NCBI RefSeq assembly: GCF_905171775.1
Contig: NC_053494.1
Location: 127,503,824-127,567,823, forward strand
DNA: 64,000 nucleotides
Origin: Rana temporaria
Lineage: Eukaryota > Chordata > Amphibia > Anura > Ranidae
Direction of reading: 5' to 3'
The notes below the pieces were generated by a model. It worked only from the letters and a program-made list of their open reading frames with translations, was not told the DNA's origin and made no database searches. Below, piece after piece: positions 43,680 to 55,667 of the stretch. Both the position numbers and the translations under genes were made by a program. Positions within the stretch are counted from its first letter, which is position 1; each line of letters begins with the position of its first letter.

Positions 43680-44906
43680 GAAGGAGGAGTGTCGTTGGTG
43701 ACGTCATCTCCGCTCGCGGCCGAGAGCGGAGATCTGCTGACCATCTGTAAATAATACTGTGGAGTTACCTGCATGCTGTTCACAGCCGTTATAATTGTGA
43801 GTGTTATTATATTTTTATTAAAATCACCAATGATTTACTGCACTATGGAGCCCGCTTTTTGCTTCCCTTGAGAGTGTCTGGAGGAATTTGGAGGTGGAGG
43901 ACCGGAGTCATCTGAGCCGTCCTGTATGCAGAGTGTGTGCTGCTGGGTGTCATCCCCTATCCAACAGGCTTGTATGATCTCAATTGAGGTGAGAGGCTAG
44001 CATTATCTGTCCTATCTGCACAGTCACCCTGGAGGATTGTGTGGTGAATTGGAGCATTGGTTTGAACAACTTTTTCACTGCTGGGAAAACTTTTGAAATT
44101 TATGCACTTTGAATATCTTTATTCTTTTTCACTGTATTTAATTTTTTCATTTATCTGCACGTTTGGAAACACAACGTTTGAACATTTTTTTTTTTTTTAT
44201 GAAATTTTGGAAGTCAACTTGAACACTATATCAACTGGACTTGTTATATATATATTTTTTTTCATATATATTTTTCCATATATATAATTTTATTTATATA
44301 TTTTTTATGGAATCTATTTATATCAATATTTATTCACTTTGCACTTTTTATCTTTGTGCACATTGGTTTATCTGCTACAACTATTGATATACAAAATACT
44401 TCCCAATTGGGGTTTTTGTATTCACGTTAACACTTGAGCACTTTATTGTGGTGGTAACACTGGAAACCTTTGTTTACATTATATTGGTATATTCACTGTA
44501 ATCAATGATCTCCATAGTATCATTGTAAATCCATTCTATCGATTATATCCACTACTCCTACCCTTTACACCTGAATTATGGATGTCATGAAGGGTCTTCA
44601 AGGAAATTAGGAGTGGAACACAGTTTGATTGAACACTACTGATCATTACTTATACGTTTTTATACGTTGTTGTGTGTGTAATATATTTTATCTTATTATA
44701 GTTTCCCTTTGGCAAGCGCCATTACACTCTCTGTTTTACATATACTTGTTGGTGCGTGATCACTGTTTTAGTAGTGGCTGCTGCCTTTATAGACTTATTA
44801 ATATTTTATTGTATTTTACTTAGTTGCCCTGGGTAGATTGGTTTTGCGCATTAGTTCCCCCCTTTTACATATTCTGCTTAGATCTATTTTACTTGTGCAG
44901 CATACC

Positions 44907-46181
44907 ATGGAGGTCTTCTCATTTTTAGAGAATAGGGAATTTAATTTAGAAAATATTTTTGAAAAAACGGAAGAAACCACAACAGGAAGTGTGGAAAGTA
45001 CTTTTAGGAAAATGGGACACCTAATGGAGAAGAAGATTAATGCATGGTGGGACATAGCCACCCATGAGAAATACATCAAGGATAGATTAATACCAAGGAG
45101 ATTGCGATGGGATGTACCCATAAATGATGGCCTAATGGATAAAGAATCCACAGATGAGTGGTTTCAGTTTTTTAATGATAAGGGCCTGGAATTATTGAAA
45201 TTTTTGATTAAGAGAAAACAACGGAAAATTAGAGCAATGGATCGGACAATATTAGAATTAAAAAATAATTTGGAAGGTAGTAAGGAACTACCAGAGTTTG
45301 TAGCTTTATCCAAACAATTGCAGCGTGATATGGAACAAAAAGACAAGGAGACTGTTGCCAGAAAAAAGAGAAAATATCAGCGTGACATGAAGGACTATGA
45401 GGATGATTTAGTGTATAAATGGCAAAACAAAATAGAAGAAACTGGGACTAATTCAAATAGAAGTACACCTGAATTGGAACAAACTACTATTAATATGGGA
45501 GTAACAACGCAAAATGGGGATATTGGTGTGGCCCAACAAGGGAGAAATACCCCTAACCAAAAACCAAGAAAAAATGGATGGAAACCATTTTGGAAAAACA
45601 ACCGGCCTAATCAAAACCCCCATAATGCCCCTCCCCCACCTTTTTTCCAAAATAGGGGAAGATCCCGGACTCCACCGTGGAGAAATCAGACGTATCAAAA
45701 TGTAAATAGTAATTATGAAAATCAAAGGCGGGACGATTATTATGGTCAGCCAGAAGTCAGGAGAGACTATGACAATGTGTACAATGTCCCAGTATATAAC
45801 CATTATAATCATTTGAGAGGTGATGATGGCAGGGGAGGGAGAACCCCGAGACATCAGGATACCACTAGGACTTTTAACCAGTACGGTCCACATGGAAGAG
45901 ATTTTAGAAATGGCTCACCGAGACATTTTTTAGAACAGAGACGTCAAGAATCCCCGAGGCGTTATCAAGAATATGGGGTACAGAGGCCGAGGCATCTAAG
46001 CCCAGAATACAGACCATTGGAAATGAAGAATCATGGCCCGAAGTATCAGGATCCACAATGGAATCGGGACAAGAACAGGAGGAGAACAAGATCACCAGGA
46101 CGGTTCCAAGACAATCGGTCTGGAAGAAACGAAGACCGAGGAGAGGGTGCAGGGCGGGAAGCAAGAAACAGAAGAAAATGA
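44907..46181 (+). CDS. PLE copy 2 ORF1 (gag-like, 424 aa)
   Basis: Start chosen at ATACCATGG (44907), a strong Kozak context; the frame is open 23 codons further upstream without good context. N-terminal half: MEVFSFLENREFNLENIFEK, a charged helical region rich in Lys/Glu (residues about 85-185, coiled-coil-like). C-terminal half: disordered, rich in Asn, Gln, Arg, Pro and Tyr (RNRGRSRTPPWRN-like segments, SPRRYQEYG), and likely RNA-binding. No zinc knuckle. Such ORF1 proteins occur in some PLEs; function presumably RNP formation. Ends AAAATGA, overlapping the ORF2 start by four bases. Confidence 0.85.
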   Translation: MEVFSFLENREFNLENIFEKTEETTTGSVESTFRKMGHLMEKKINAWWDIATHEKYIKDRLIPRRLRWDVPINDGLMDKESTDEWFQFFNDKGLELLKFLIKRKQRKIRAMDRTILELKNNLEGSKELPEFVALSKQLQRDMEQKDKETVARKKRKYQRDMKDYEDDLVYKWQNKIEETGTNSNRSTPELEQTTINMGVTTQNGDIGVAQQGRNTPNQKPRKNGWKPFWKNNRPNQNPHNAPPPPFFQNRGRSRTPPWRNQTYQNVNSNYENQRRDDYYGQPEVRRDYDNVYNVPVYNHYNHLRGDDGRGGRTPRHQDTTRTFNQYGPHGRDFRNGSPRHFLEQRRQESPRRYQEYGVQRPRHLSPEYRPLEMKNHGPKYQDPQWNRDKNRRRTRSPGRFQDNRSGRNEDRGEGAGREARNRRK

Positions 46182-48467
46182 GAATAGTAGGAGAAGGGGT
46201 CATCAATATCAGTGGAGTAGAACTTACTAAGCAGGAACTTAAGGTATTGGATAAAGGACTAAAATTCGCACCAAAGAAAAATTTCAATAAATTTGATGCT
46301 TATGTAGATATCAACAAGTTTGCCAGAAGCCTACACATAAAAAAGTACATGTTGAATAAACCAGGGGAAGTTTGTACGAGAAATATCACTACAACAAATG
46401 ATGTACTACACAGCAACTTGAGAAATAAATCGGTCTTCAATCCGCCAGTGAGTAACGAAGGTCACATTGAAGCCTTTAGGAGATTGGTCCTAAAAGATCT
46501 ACATGATTTAAAGATAAAGAAGATGTATGATCCAGGAGATATAAAGAATGGAATCCGGAAATTAGAAGAAAGAAAGGATGTGGTGGTAAGACAAGCTGAT
46601 AAGGGGGGGGGCCATCGTTATTCAATCTAAAGTAGCGTATCAAAAAGAAATTGAACGACAGTTAAACGATGGCACCACCTACCTCAAACTCCCGGGTAAC
46701 CCCATAGTCCGGTATAAAGATGATTTGGCCAGCTTGGTAAAAAGAGGAATTAGTAAAGGATTATTAACCAAAAAAGAAGGCAAATATCTACAACCAGTGG
46801 GGTGTAGGATTCCAGTCATATACACCCTACCAAAAGTTCACAAATCTAGGGAAAATCCTCCAGGAAGACCGATCGTCAACGGAATTAATTCCGTAGGAGC
46901 TAGAATTGGAGAATACATTGACTGGTTCCTCCAACCTCTAGTGAAGAAGACCGAGTCATATTTACGCGATACAAAACATTTGATACAACTGTTGGACACT
47001 CTTGTATTGGAAGGTGACTCGTTTTATATGGCCACTGCCGACGTCTCATCCCTATACACCATCATAGACCATAAGGAAGCTGTACGGGCAACTAGTTGGG
47101 GACTAAATGGTCTGAGTGACCTCAAAGATACACAAAAGAGGTTCATTACACACTGCTTGGAATATAGCTTAGACCACAATTATTTTTGGTACCAAAATGA
47201 TTATTTTAAACAAATATGTGGTATTGCCATGGGTGCCAAGTACGCACCCAGTGTGGCAAATTTGTATATGGCAGAGTGGGAGGAAGAGGTCCTATACAAT
47301 AGAAAACCCAAAGAACTACTCCTATACAAACGTTTTATTGACGATATTTTAATCATTTGGTCTGGAGACAGGGAAAAGTTGGTAGATTTTGGCTTTTATC
47401 TTAATACTAATGACAAAAATATTGTACTCTCCTGGGAAATCAGTGAAGAAAAGATTAATTTCCTAGATTTAGAAATCATGAAAGAAGGAACAAAATTAAT
47501 AACGCAGACCCATTTTAAAACCGTTGATCGAAACAGCTATCTACCTCTAGATAGCTGCCACCATTCGCCCTGGTTGGAAAACATACCAAAAGGGCAGCTT
47601 TTAAGATTGAGGAGAAACTGCACCAAAGATGATACTTTTTTAAAACAGGCTGATTTTATTGGGAAAAGGTTTGTAGAGAAAGGTTACCAACAGGACTTTA
47701 TTAACAAAAAAATACAAGATGTGATGGCGTTGGATCGGAATTCTCTCATCCAGGACTCTACCAGAACCAATACCTTTGCCGGAGGGGTACCCCTAATAAT
47801 GAACTATAGTGTCCAACATAAGCAGGTAGAGACCATTTGCAGGAAGTATTGGCACATTGTGAAGGGGGATCGCCATCTAACAACTATACTCCCTGAGAGA
47901 CCTCTATTCACCTATAGGAGGGCCCCAACCTTAAGAGATCTGATTGCAAAGAATGTTTTGGACCCCCCTGAAAAGAAAAGTTTTTCATTTTTTAATGAAA
48001 AAGGTTTTTATCCTTGCAAAACTTGCTTCACTTGTAAACGCACTAAAGAAAGTAAAAAGAAAAAAGAAAAATTCAAATCAAGTTTCACAGGGAAAGAATA
48101 CAAGATTAAAGACTTCATTTCCTGTAGAACTGAAGGAGTGGTGTACCTTCTAGAGTGCCCATGCCAAATCCAATATGTGGGAAGAACAAAAAGACCCCTA
48201 TGGAAAAGACTACGGGAACATACACAAAATATATTAAACGGATTCCCAAAGCATAGTTTATCCCGCCACTATGAGCGTTATCACAATAAAGATCCCTCTT
48301 CGTTGAAAATATGGGGTATTGAAAAATACAAACCCCACTGGAGGGGGGACAATAGGGTGCAGAAAATTAGCCAGGCTGAATCCCGCTGGATTCATGAATT
48401 ATGCACTTTATCCCCCAATGGCCATAACATAGAATTTGATCTTAACTGTTTTATTTCCAATTTTTAG
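46178..48467 (+). pseudogene. PLE copy 2 ORF2, frameshifted
   Basis: Same protein as copy 1, but a G run of nine instead of eight at 46603-46611 shifts the frame after VVRQADKGG, and translation stops at about 46630. The remainder reads open from 46725. Either a genuine inactivating mutation or a homopolymer sequencing error. Confidence 0.9.
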
Positions 48468-49018
48468 ATATCAAGATTTTATTCGTGCTTTTAATTATTA
48501 TTGGAGTTGTGCGTCATTATTAATTCTATTTTAATTCTCCCATTATTAAGAATGTTTTTTCGGTCGTTACTATTATTATCATGTCCCCTGTTCATTATTT
48601 ACCATTTTGCTTAGATTAATCCATCATGGATAAGGGCCACATGTGCAAGGAGCTTTTTATAATTGGAATTAGAGGAATTTTTGACACTGGTCAATAATGA
48701 ATGAAGTGCCTTACCCTCATGTATTTTTTCCTTGCTCTTTTCCCACTAACCACTTGAGGGAGCCCTAAGCATCGGATAGTTCATTTGAATATCCTTTGAG
48801 GATGAACAATTTATGTCTTTTATCCACTAGAGGGAGATCACATAGATTTTTTATTTATAATTGTTATTTCAATAATAATATTTTTTTAAATGGATGTTAC
48901 AACACTTTGGATTAGGCTCAGGCCATTATGCCGATGTATTGTGTGTTTTTTTTAAAGGCGCTGAGAAGCGCGCCTCCGCAGCTGTATAAAAGTCACCGCT
49001 CACCCACGGCACTTCCAT

Positions 49019-49062
49019 ACCTATGATTAAGTAGCGTTGTTCTGCTACGCAACGCGTCAGGT
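49019..49062 (+). ncRNA. Hammerhead-like fold, copy 2/3 boundary
   Basis: Identical to 43636-43679, TATA box at 48985-48991. Confidence 0.5.
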
Positions 49063-50287
49063 GAAGGAGGAGTGTCGTTGGTGACGTCATCTCCGCTCGC
49101 GGCCGAGAGCGGAGATCTGCTGACCATCTGTAAATAATACTGTGGAGTTACCTGCATGCTGTTCACAGCCGTTATAATTGTGAGTGTTATTATATTTTTA
49201 TTAAAATCACCAATGATTTACTGCACTATGGAGCCCGCTTTTTGCTTCCCTTGAGAGTGTCTGGAGGAATTTGGAGGTGGAGGACCGGAGTCATCTGAGC
49301 CGTCCTGTATGCAGAGTGTGTGCTGCTGGGTGTCATCCCCTATCCAACAGGCTTGTATGATCTCAATTGAGGTGAGAGGCTAGCATTATCTGTCCTATCT
49401 GCACAGTCACCCTGGAGGATTGTGTGGTGAATTGGAGCATTGGTTTGAACAACTTTTTCACTGCTGGGAAAACTTTTGAAATTTATGCACTTTGAATATC
49501 TTTATTCTTTTTCACTGTATTTAATTTTTTCATTTATCTGCACGTTTGGAAACACAACGTTTGAACATTTTTTTTTTTTATGAAATTTTGGAAGTCAACT
49601 TGAACACTATATCAACTGGACTTGTTATATATATATTTTTTTTCATATATATTTTTCCATATATATAATTTTATTTATATATTTTTTATGGAATCTATTT
49701 ATATCAATATTTATTCACTTTGCACTTTTTATCTTTGTGCACATTGGTTTATCTGCTACAACTATTGATATACAAAATACTTCCCAATTGGGGTTTTTGT
49801 ATTCACGTTAACACTTGAGCACTTTATTGTGGTGGTAACACTGGAAACCTTTGTTTACATTATATTGGTATATTCACTGTAATCAATGATCTCCATAGTA
49901 TCATTGTAAATCCATTCTATCGATTATATCCACTACTCCTACCCTTTACACCTGAATTATGGATGTCATGAAGGGTCTTCAAGGAAATTAGGAGTGGAAC
50001 ACAGTTTGATTGAACACTACTGATCATTACTTATACGTTTTTATACGTTGTTGTGTGTGTAATATATTTTATCTTATTATAGTTTCCCTTTGGCAAGCGC
50101 CATTACACTCTCTGTTTTACATATACTTGTTGGTGCGTGATCACTGTTTTAGTAGTGGCTGCTGCCTTTATAGACTTATTAATATTTTATTGTATTTTAC
50201 TTAGTTGCCCTGGGTAGATTGGTTTTGCGCATTAGTTCCCCCCTTTTACATATTCTGCTTAGATCTATTTTACTTGTGCAGCATACC

Positions 50288-51562
50288 ATGGAGGTCTTCT
50301 CATTTTTAGAGAATAGGGAATTTAATTTAGAAAATATTTTTGAAAAAACGGAAGAAACCACAACAGGAAGTGTGGAAAGTACTTTTAGGAAAATGGGACA
50401 CCTAATGGAGAAGAAGATTAATGCATGGTGGGACATAGCCACCCATGAGAAATACATCAAGGATAGATTAATACCAAGGAGATTGCGATGGGATGTACCC
50501 ATAAATGATGGCCTAATGGATAAAGAATCCACAGATGAGTGGTTTCAGTTTTTTAATGATAAGGGCCTGGAATTATTGAAATTTTTGATTAAGAGAAAAC
50601 AACGGAAAATTAGAGCAATGGATCGGACAATATTAGAATTAAAAAATAATTTGGAAGGTAGTAAGGAACTACCAGAGTTTGTAGCTTTATCCAAACAATT
50701 GCAGCGTGATATGGAACAAAAAGACAAGGAGACTGTTGCCAGAAAAAAGAGAAAATATCAGCGTGACATGAAGGACTATGAGGATGATTTAGTGTATAAA
50801 TGGCAAAACAAAATAGAAGAAACTGGGACTAATTCAAATAGAAGTACACCTGAATTGGAACAAACTACTATTAATATGGGAGTAACAACGCAAAATGGGG
50901 ATATTGGTGTGGCCCAACAAGGGAGAAATACCCCTAACCAAAAACCAAGAAAAAATGGATGGAAACCATTTTGGAAAAACAACCGGCCTAATCAAAACCC
51001 CCATAATGCCCCTCCCCCACCTTTTTTCCAAAATAGGGGAAGATCCCGGACTCCACCGTGGAGAAATCAGACGTATCAAAATGTAAATAGTAATTATGAA
51101 AATCAAAGGCGGGACGATTATTATGGTCAGCCAGAAGTCAGGAGAGACTATGACAATGTGTACAATGTCCCAGTATATAACCATTATAATCATTTGAGAG
51201 GTGATGATGGCAGGGGAGGGAGAACCCCGAGACATCAGGATACCACTAGGACTTTTAACCAGTACGGTCCACATGGAAGAGATTTTAGAAATGGCTCACC
51301 GAGACATTTTTTAGAACAGAGACGTCAAGAATCCCCGAGGCGTTATCAAGAATATGGGGTACAGAGGCCGAGGCATCTAAGCCCAGAATACAGACCATTG
51401 GAAATGAAGAATCATGGCCCGAAGTATCAGGATCCACAATGGAATCGGGACAAGAACAGGAGGAGAACAAGATCACCAGGACGGTTCCAAGACAATCGGT
51501 CTGGAAGAAACGAAGACCGAGGAGAGGGTGCAGGGCGGGAAGCAAGAAACAGAAGAAAATGA
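50288..51562 (+). CDS. PLE copy 3 ORF1
   Basis: Same 424-residue product as copy 2; ATGA overlap with ORF2 at 51559-51562. Confidence 0.85.
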   Translation: MEVFSFLENREFNLENIFEKTEETTTGSVESTFRKMGHLMEKKINAWWDIATHEKYIKDRLIPRRLRWDVPINDGLMDKESTDEWFQFFNDKGLELLKFLIKRKQRKIRAMDRTILELKNNLEGSKELPEFVALSKQLQRDMEQKDKETVARKKRKYQRDMKDYEDDLVYKWQNKIEETGTNSNRSTPELEQTTINMGVTTQNGDIGVAQQGRNTPNQKPRKNGWKPFWKNNRPNQNPHNAPPPPFFQNRGRSRTPPWRNQTYQNVNSNYENQRRDDYYGQPEVRRDYDNVYNVPVYNHYNHLRGDDGRGGRTPRHQDTTRTFNQYGPHGRDFRNGSPRHFLEQRRQESPRRYQEYGVQRPRHLSPEYRPLEMKNHGPKYQDPQWNRDKNRRRTRSPGRFQDNRSGRNEDRGEGAGREARNRRK

Positions 51563-53847
51563 GAATAGTAGGAGAAGGGGTCATCAATATCAGTGGAGTA
51601 GAACTTACTAAGCAGGAACTTAAGGTATTGGATAAAGGACTAAAATTCGCACCAAAGAAAAATTTCAATAAATTTGATGCTTATGTAGATATCAACAAGT
51701 TTGCCAGAAGCCTACACATAAAAAAGTACATGTTGAATAAACCAGGGGAAGTTTGTACGAGAAATATCACTACAACAAATGATGTACTACACAGCAACTT
51801 GAGAAATAAATCGGTCTTCAATCCGCCAGTGAGTAACGAAGGTCACATTGAAGCCTTTAGGAGATTGGTCCTAAAAGATCTACATGATTTAAAGATAAAG
51901 AAGATGTATGATCCAGGAGATATAAAGAATGGAATCCGGAAATTAGAAGAAAGAAAGGATGTGGTGGTAAGACAAGCTGATAAGGGGGGGGCCATCGTTA
52001 TTCAATCTAAAGTAGCGTATCAAAAAGAAATTGAACGACAGTTAAACGATGGCACCACCTACCTCAAACTCCCGGGTAACCCCATAGTCCGGTATAAAGA
52101 TGATTTGGCCAGCTTGGTAAAAAGAGGAATTAGTAAAGGATTATTAACCAAAAAAGAAGGCAAATATCTACAACCAGTGGGGTGTAGGATTCCAGTCATA
52201 TACACCCTACCAAAAGTTCACAAATCTAGGGAAAATCCTCCAGGAAGACCGATCGTCAACGGAATTAATTCCGTAGGAGCTAGAATTGGAGAATACATTG
52301 ACTGGTTCCTCCAACCTCTAGTGAAGAAGACCGAGTCATATTTACGCGATACAAAACATTTGATACAACTGTTGGACACTCTTGTATTGGAAGGTGACTC
52401 GTTTTATATGGCCACTGCCGACGTCTCATCCCTATACACCATCATAGACCATAAGGAAGCTGTACGGGCAACTAGTTGGGGACTAAATGGTCTGAGTGAC
52501 CTCAAAGATACACAAAAGAGGTTCATTACACACTGCTTGGAATATAGCTTAGACCACAATTATTTTTGGTACCAAAATGATTATTTTAAACAAATATGTG
52601 GTATTGCCATGGGTGCCAAGTACGCACCCAGTGTGGCAAATTTGTATATGGCAGAGTGGGAGGAAGAGGTCCTATACAATAGAAAACCCAAAGAACTACT
52701 CCTATACAAACGTTTTATTGACGATATTTTAATCATTTGGTCTGGAGACAGGGAAAAGTTGGTAGATTTTGGCTTTTATCTTAATACTAATGACAAAAAT
52801 ATTGTACTCTCCTGGGAAATCAGTGAAGAAAAGATTAATTTCCTAGATTTAGAAATCATGAAAGAAGGAACAAAATTAATAACGCAGACCCATTTTAAAA
52901 CCGTTGATCGAAACAGCTATCTACCTCTAGATAGCTGCCACCATTCGCCCTGGTTGGAAAACATACCAAAAGGGCAGCTTTTAAGATTGAGGAGAAACTG
53001 CACCAAATATGATACTTTTTTAAAACAGGCTGATTTTATTGGGAAAAGGTTTGTAGAGAAAGGTTACCAACAGGACTTTATTAACAAAAAAATACAAGAT
53101 GTGATGGCGTTGGATCGGAATTCTCTCATCCAGGACTCTACCAGAACCAATACCTTTGCCGGAGGGGTACCCCTAATAATGAACTATAGTGTCCAACATA
53201 AGCAGGTAGAGACCATTTGCAGGAAGTATTGGCACATTGTGAAGGGGGATCGCCATCTAACAACTATACTCCCTGAGAGACCTCTATTCACCTATAGGAG
53301 GGCCCCAACCTTAAGAGATCTGATTGCAAAGAATGTTTTGGACCCCCCTGAAAAGAAAAGTTTTTCATTTTTTAATGAAAAAGGTTTTTATCCTTGCAAA
53401 ACTTGCTTCACTTGTAAACGCACTAAAGAAAGTAAAAAGAAAAAAGAAAAATTCAAATCAAGTTTCACAGGGAAAGAATACAAGATTAAAGACTTCATTT
53501 CCTGTAGAACTGAAGGAGTGGTGTACCTTCTAGAGTGCCCATGCCAAATCCAATATGTGGGAAGAACAAAAAGACCCCTATGGAAAAGACTACGGGAACA
53601 TACACAAAATATATTAAACGGATTCCCAAAGCATAGTTTATCCCGCCACTATGAGCGTTATCACAATAAAGATCCCTCTTCGTTGAAAATATGGGGTATT
53701 GAAAAATACAAACCCCACTGGAGGGGGGACAATAGGGTGCAGAAAATTAGCCAGGCTGAATCCCGCTGGATTCATGAATTATGCACTTTATCCCCCAATG
53801 GCCATAACATAGAATTTGATCTTAACTGTTTTATTTCCAATTTTTAG
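51559..53847 (+). CDS. PLE copy 3 ORF2: RT with GIY-YIG endonuclease
   Basis: Intact 762 residues. One substitution relative to the other copies: NCTKYDTF instead of NCTKDDTF (GAT to TAT at 53007-53009), in the thumb-side region beyond motif C and not a catalytic residue. With an intact ORF1 and upstream pseudo-LTR this is a complete unit. Confidence 0.95.
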   Translation: MRIVGEGVINISGVELTKQELKVLDKGLKFAPKKNFNKFDAYVDINKFARSLHIKKYMLNKPGEVCTRNITTTNDVLHSNLRNKSVFNPPVSNEGHIEAFRRLVLKDLHDLKIKKMYDPGDIKNGIRKLEERKDVVVRQADKGGAIVIQSKVAYQKEIERQLNDGTTYLKLPGNPIVRYKDDLASLVKRGISKGLLTKKEGKYLQPVGCRIPVIYTLPKVHKSRENPPGRPIVNGINSVGARIGEYIDWFLQPLVKKTESYLRDTKHLIQLLDTLVLEGDSFYMATADVSSLYTIIDHKEAVRATSWGLNGLSDLKDTQKRFITHCLEYSLDHNYFWYQNDYFKQICGIAMGAKYAPSVANLYMAEWEEEVLYNRKPKELLLYKRFIDDILIIWSGDREKLVDFGFYLNTNDKNIVLSWEISEEKINFLDLEIMKEGTKLITQTHFKTVDRNSYLPLDSCHHSPWLENIPKGQLLRLRRNCTKYDTFLKQADFIGKRFVEKGYQQDFINKKIQDVMALDRNSLIQDSTRTNTFAGGVPLIMNYSVQHKQVETICRKYWHIVKGDRHLTTILPERPLFTYRRAPTLRDLIAKNVLDPPEKKSFSFFNEKGFYPCKTCFTCKRTKESKKKKEKFKSSFTGKEYKIKDFISCRTEGVVYLLECPCQIQYVGRTKRPLWKRLREHTQNILNGFPKHSLSRHYERYHNKDPSSLKIWGIEKYKPHWRGDNRVQKISQAESRWIHELCTLSPNGHNIEFDLNCFISNF

Positions 53848-54398
53848 ATATCAAGATTTTATTCGTGCTTTTAATTATTATTGGAGTTGTGCGTCATTAT
53901 TAATTCTATTTTAATTCTCCCATTATTAAGAATGTTTTTTCGGTCGTTACTATTATTATCATGTCCCCTGTTCATTATTTACCATTTTGCTTAGATTAAT
54001 CCATCATGGATAAGGGCCACATGTGCAAGGAGCTTTTTATAATTGGAATTAGAGGAATTTTTGACACTGGTCAATAATGAATGAAGTGCCTTACCCTCAT
54101 GTATTTTTTCCTTGCTCTTTTCCCACTAACCACTTGAGGGAGCCCTAAGCATCGGATAGTTCATTTGAATATCCTTTGAGGATGAACAATTTATGTCTTT
54201 TATCCACTAGAGGGAGATCACATAGATTTTTTATTTATAATTGTTATTTCAATAATAATATTTTTTTAAATGGATGTTACAACACTTTGGATTAGGCTCA
54301 GGCCATTATGCCGATGTATTGTGTGTTTTTTTTAAAGGCGCTGAGAAGCGCGCCTCCGCAGCTGTATAAAAGTCACCGCTCACCCACGGCACTTCCAT

Positions 54399-54442
54399 AC
54401 CTATGATTAAGTAGCGTTGTTCTGCTACGCAACGCGTCAGGT
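54399..54442 (+). ncRNA. Hammerhead-like fold, copy 3/4 boundary
   Basis: Identical to 43636-43679. Confidence 0.5.
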
Positions 54443-55667
54443 GAAGGAGGAGTGTCGTTGGTGACGTCATCTCCGCTCGCGGCCGAGAGCGGAGATCTGC
54501 TGACCATCTGTAAATAATACTGTGGAGTTACCTGCATGCTGTTCACAGCCGTTATAATTGTGAGTGTTATTATATTTTTATTAAAATCACCAATGATTTA
54601 CTGCACTATGGAGCCCGCTTTTTGCTTCCCTTGAGAGTGTCTGGAGGAATTTGGAGGTGGAGGACCGGAGTCATCTGAGCCGTCCTGTATGCAGAGTGTG
54701 TGCTGCTGGGTGTCATCCCCTATCCAACAGGCTTGTATGATCTCAATTGAGGTGAGAGGCTAGCATTATCTGTCCTATCTGCACAGTCACCCTGGAGGAT
54801 TGTGTGGTGAATTGGAGCATTGGTTTGAACAACTTTTTCACTGCTGGGAAAACTTTTGAAATTTATGCACTTTGAATATCTTTATTCTTTTTCACTGTAT
54901 TTAATTTTTTCATTTATCTGCACGTTTGGAAACACAACGTTTGAACATTTTTTTTTTTTATGAAATTTTGGAAGTCAACTTGAACACTATATCAACTGGA
55001 CTTGTTATATATATATTTTTTTTCATATATATTTTTCCATATATATAATTTTATTTATATATTTTTTATGGAATCTATTTATATCAATATTTATTCACTT
55101 TGCACTTTTTATCTTTGTGCACATTGGTTTATCTGCTACAACTATTGATATACAAAATACTTCCCAATTGGGGTTTTTGTATTCACGTTAACACTTGAGC
55201 ACTTTATTGTGGTGGTAACACTGGAAACCTTTGTTTACATTATATTGGTATATTCACTGTAATCAATGATCTCCATAGTATCATTGTAAATCCATTCTAT
55301 CGATTATATCCACTACTCCTACCCTTTACACCTGAATTATGGATGTCATGAAGGGTCTTCAAGGAAATTAGGAGTGGAACACAGTTTGATTGAACACTAC
55401 TGATCATTACTTATACGTTTTTATACGTTGTTGTGTGTGTAATATATTTTATCTTATTATAGTTTCCCTTTGGCAAGCGCCATTACACTCTCTGTTTTAC
55501 ATATACTTGTTGGTGCGTGATCACTGTTTTAGTAGTGGCTGCTGCCTTTATAGACTTATTAATATTTTATTGTATTTTACTTAGTTGCCCTGGGTAGATT
55601 GGTTTTGCGCATTAGTTCCCCCCTTTTACATATTCTGCTTAGATCTATTTTACTTGTGCAGCATACC

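Larger units (their letters stand above)
43085..44740 (+). repeat. PLE inter-ORF region / pseudo-LTR, between copies 1 and 2
   Basis: ORF2 3' UTR, then a GC-rich block with TATA box and hammerhead-like fold, then AT-rich leader ending in GGCAAGCGCC...TGTTTTACA. That end coincides with the outer edge of the inverted copy, which marks it as the element terminus. No coding sequence. Equivalents: 48468-50121, 53848-55501, 59228-60881. Confidence 0.75.

Noticed and set aside
45453..45893. Antisense 146-codon hydrophobic frame, repeated in every PLE unit
   Set aside because: Shadow of the ORF1 low-complexity region; repeats only because the unit repeats.
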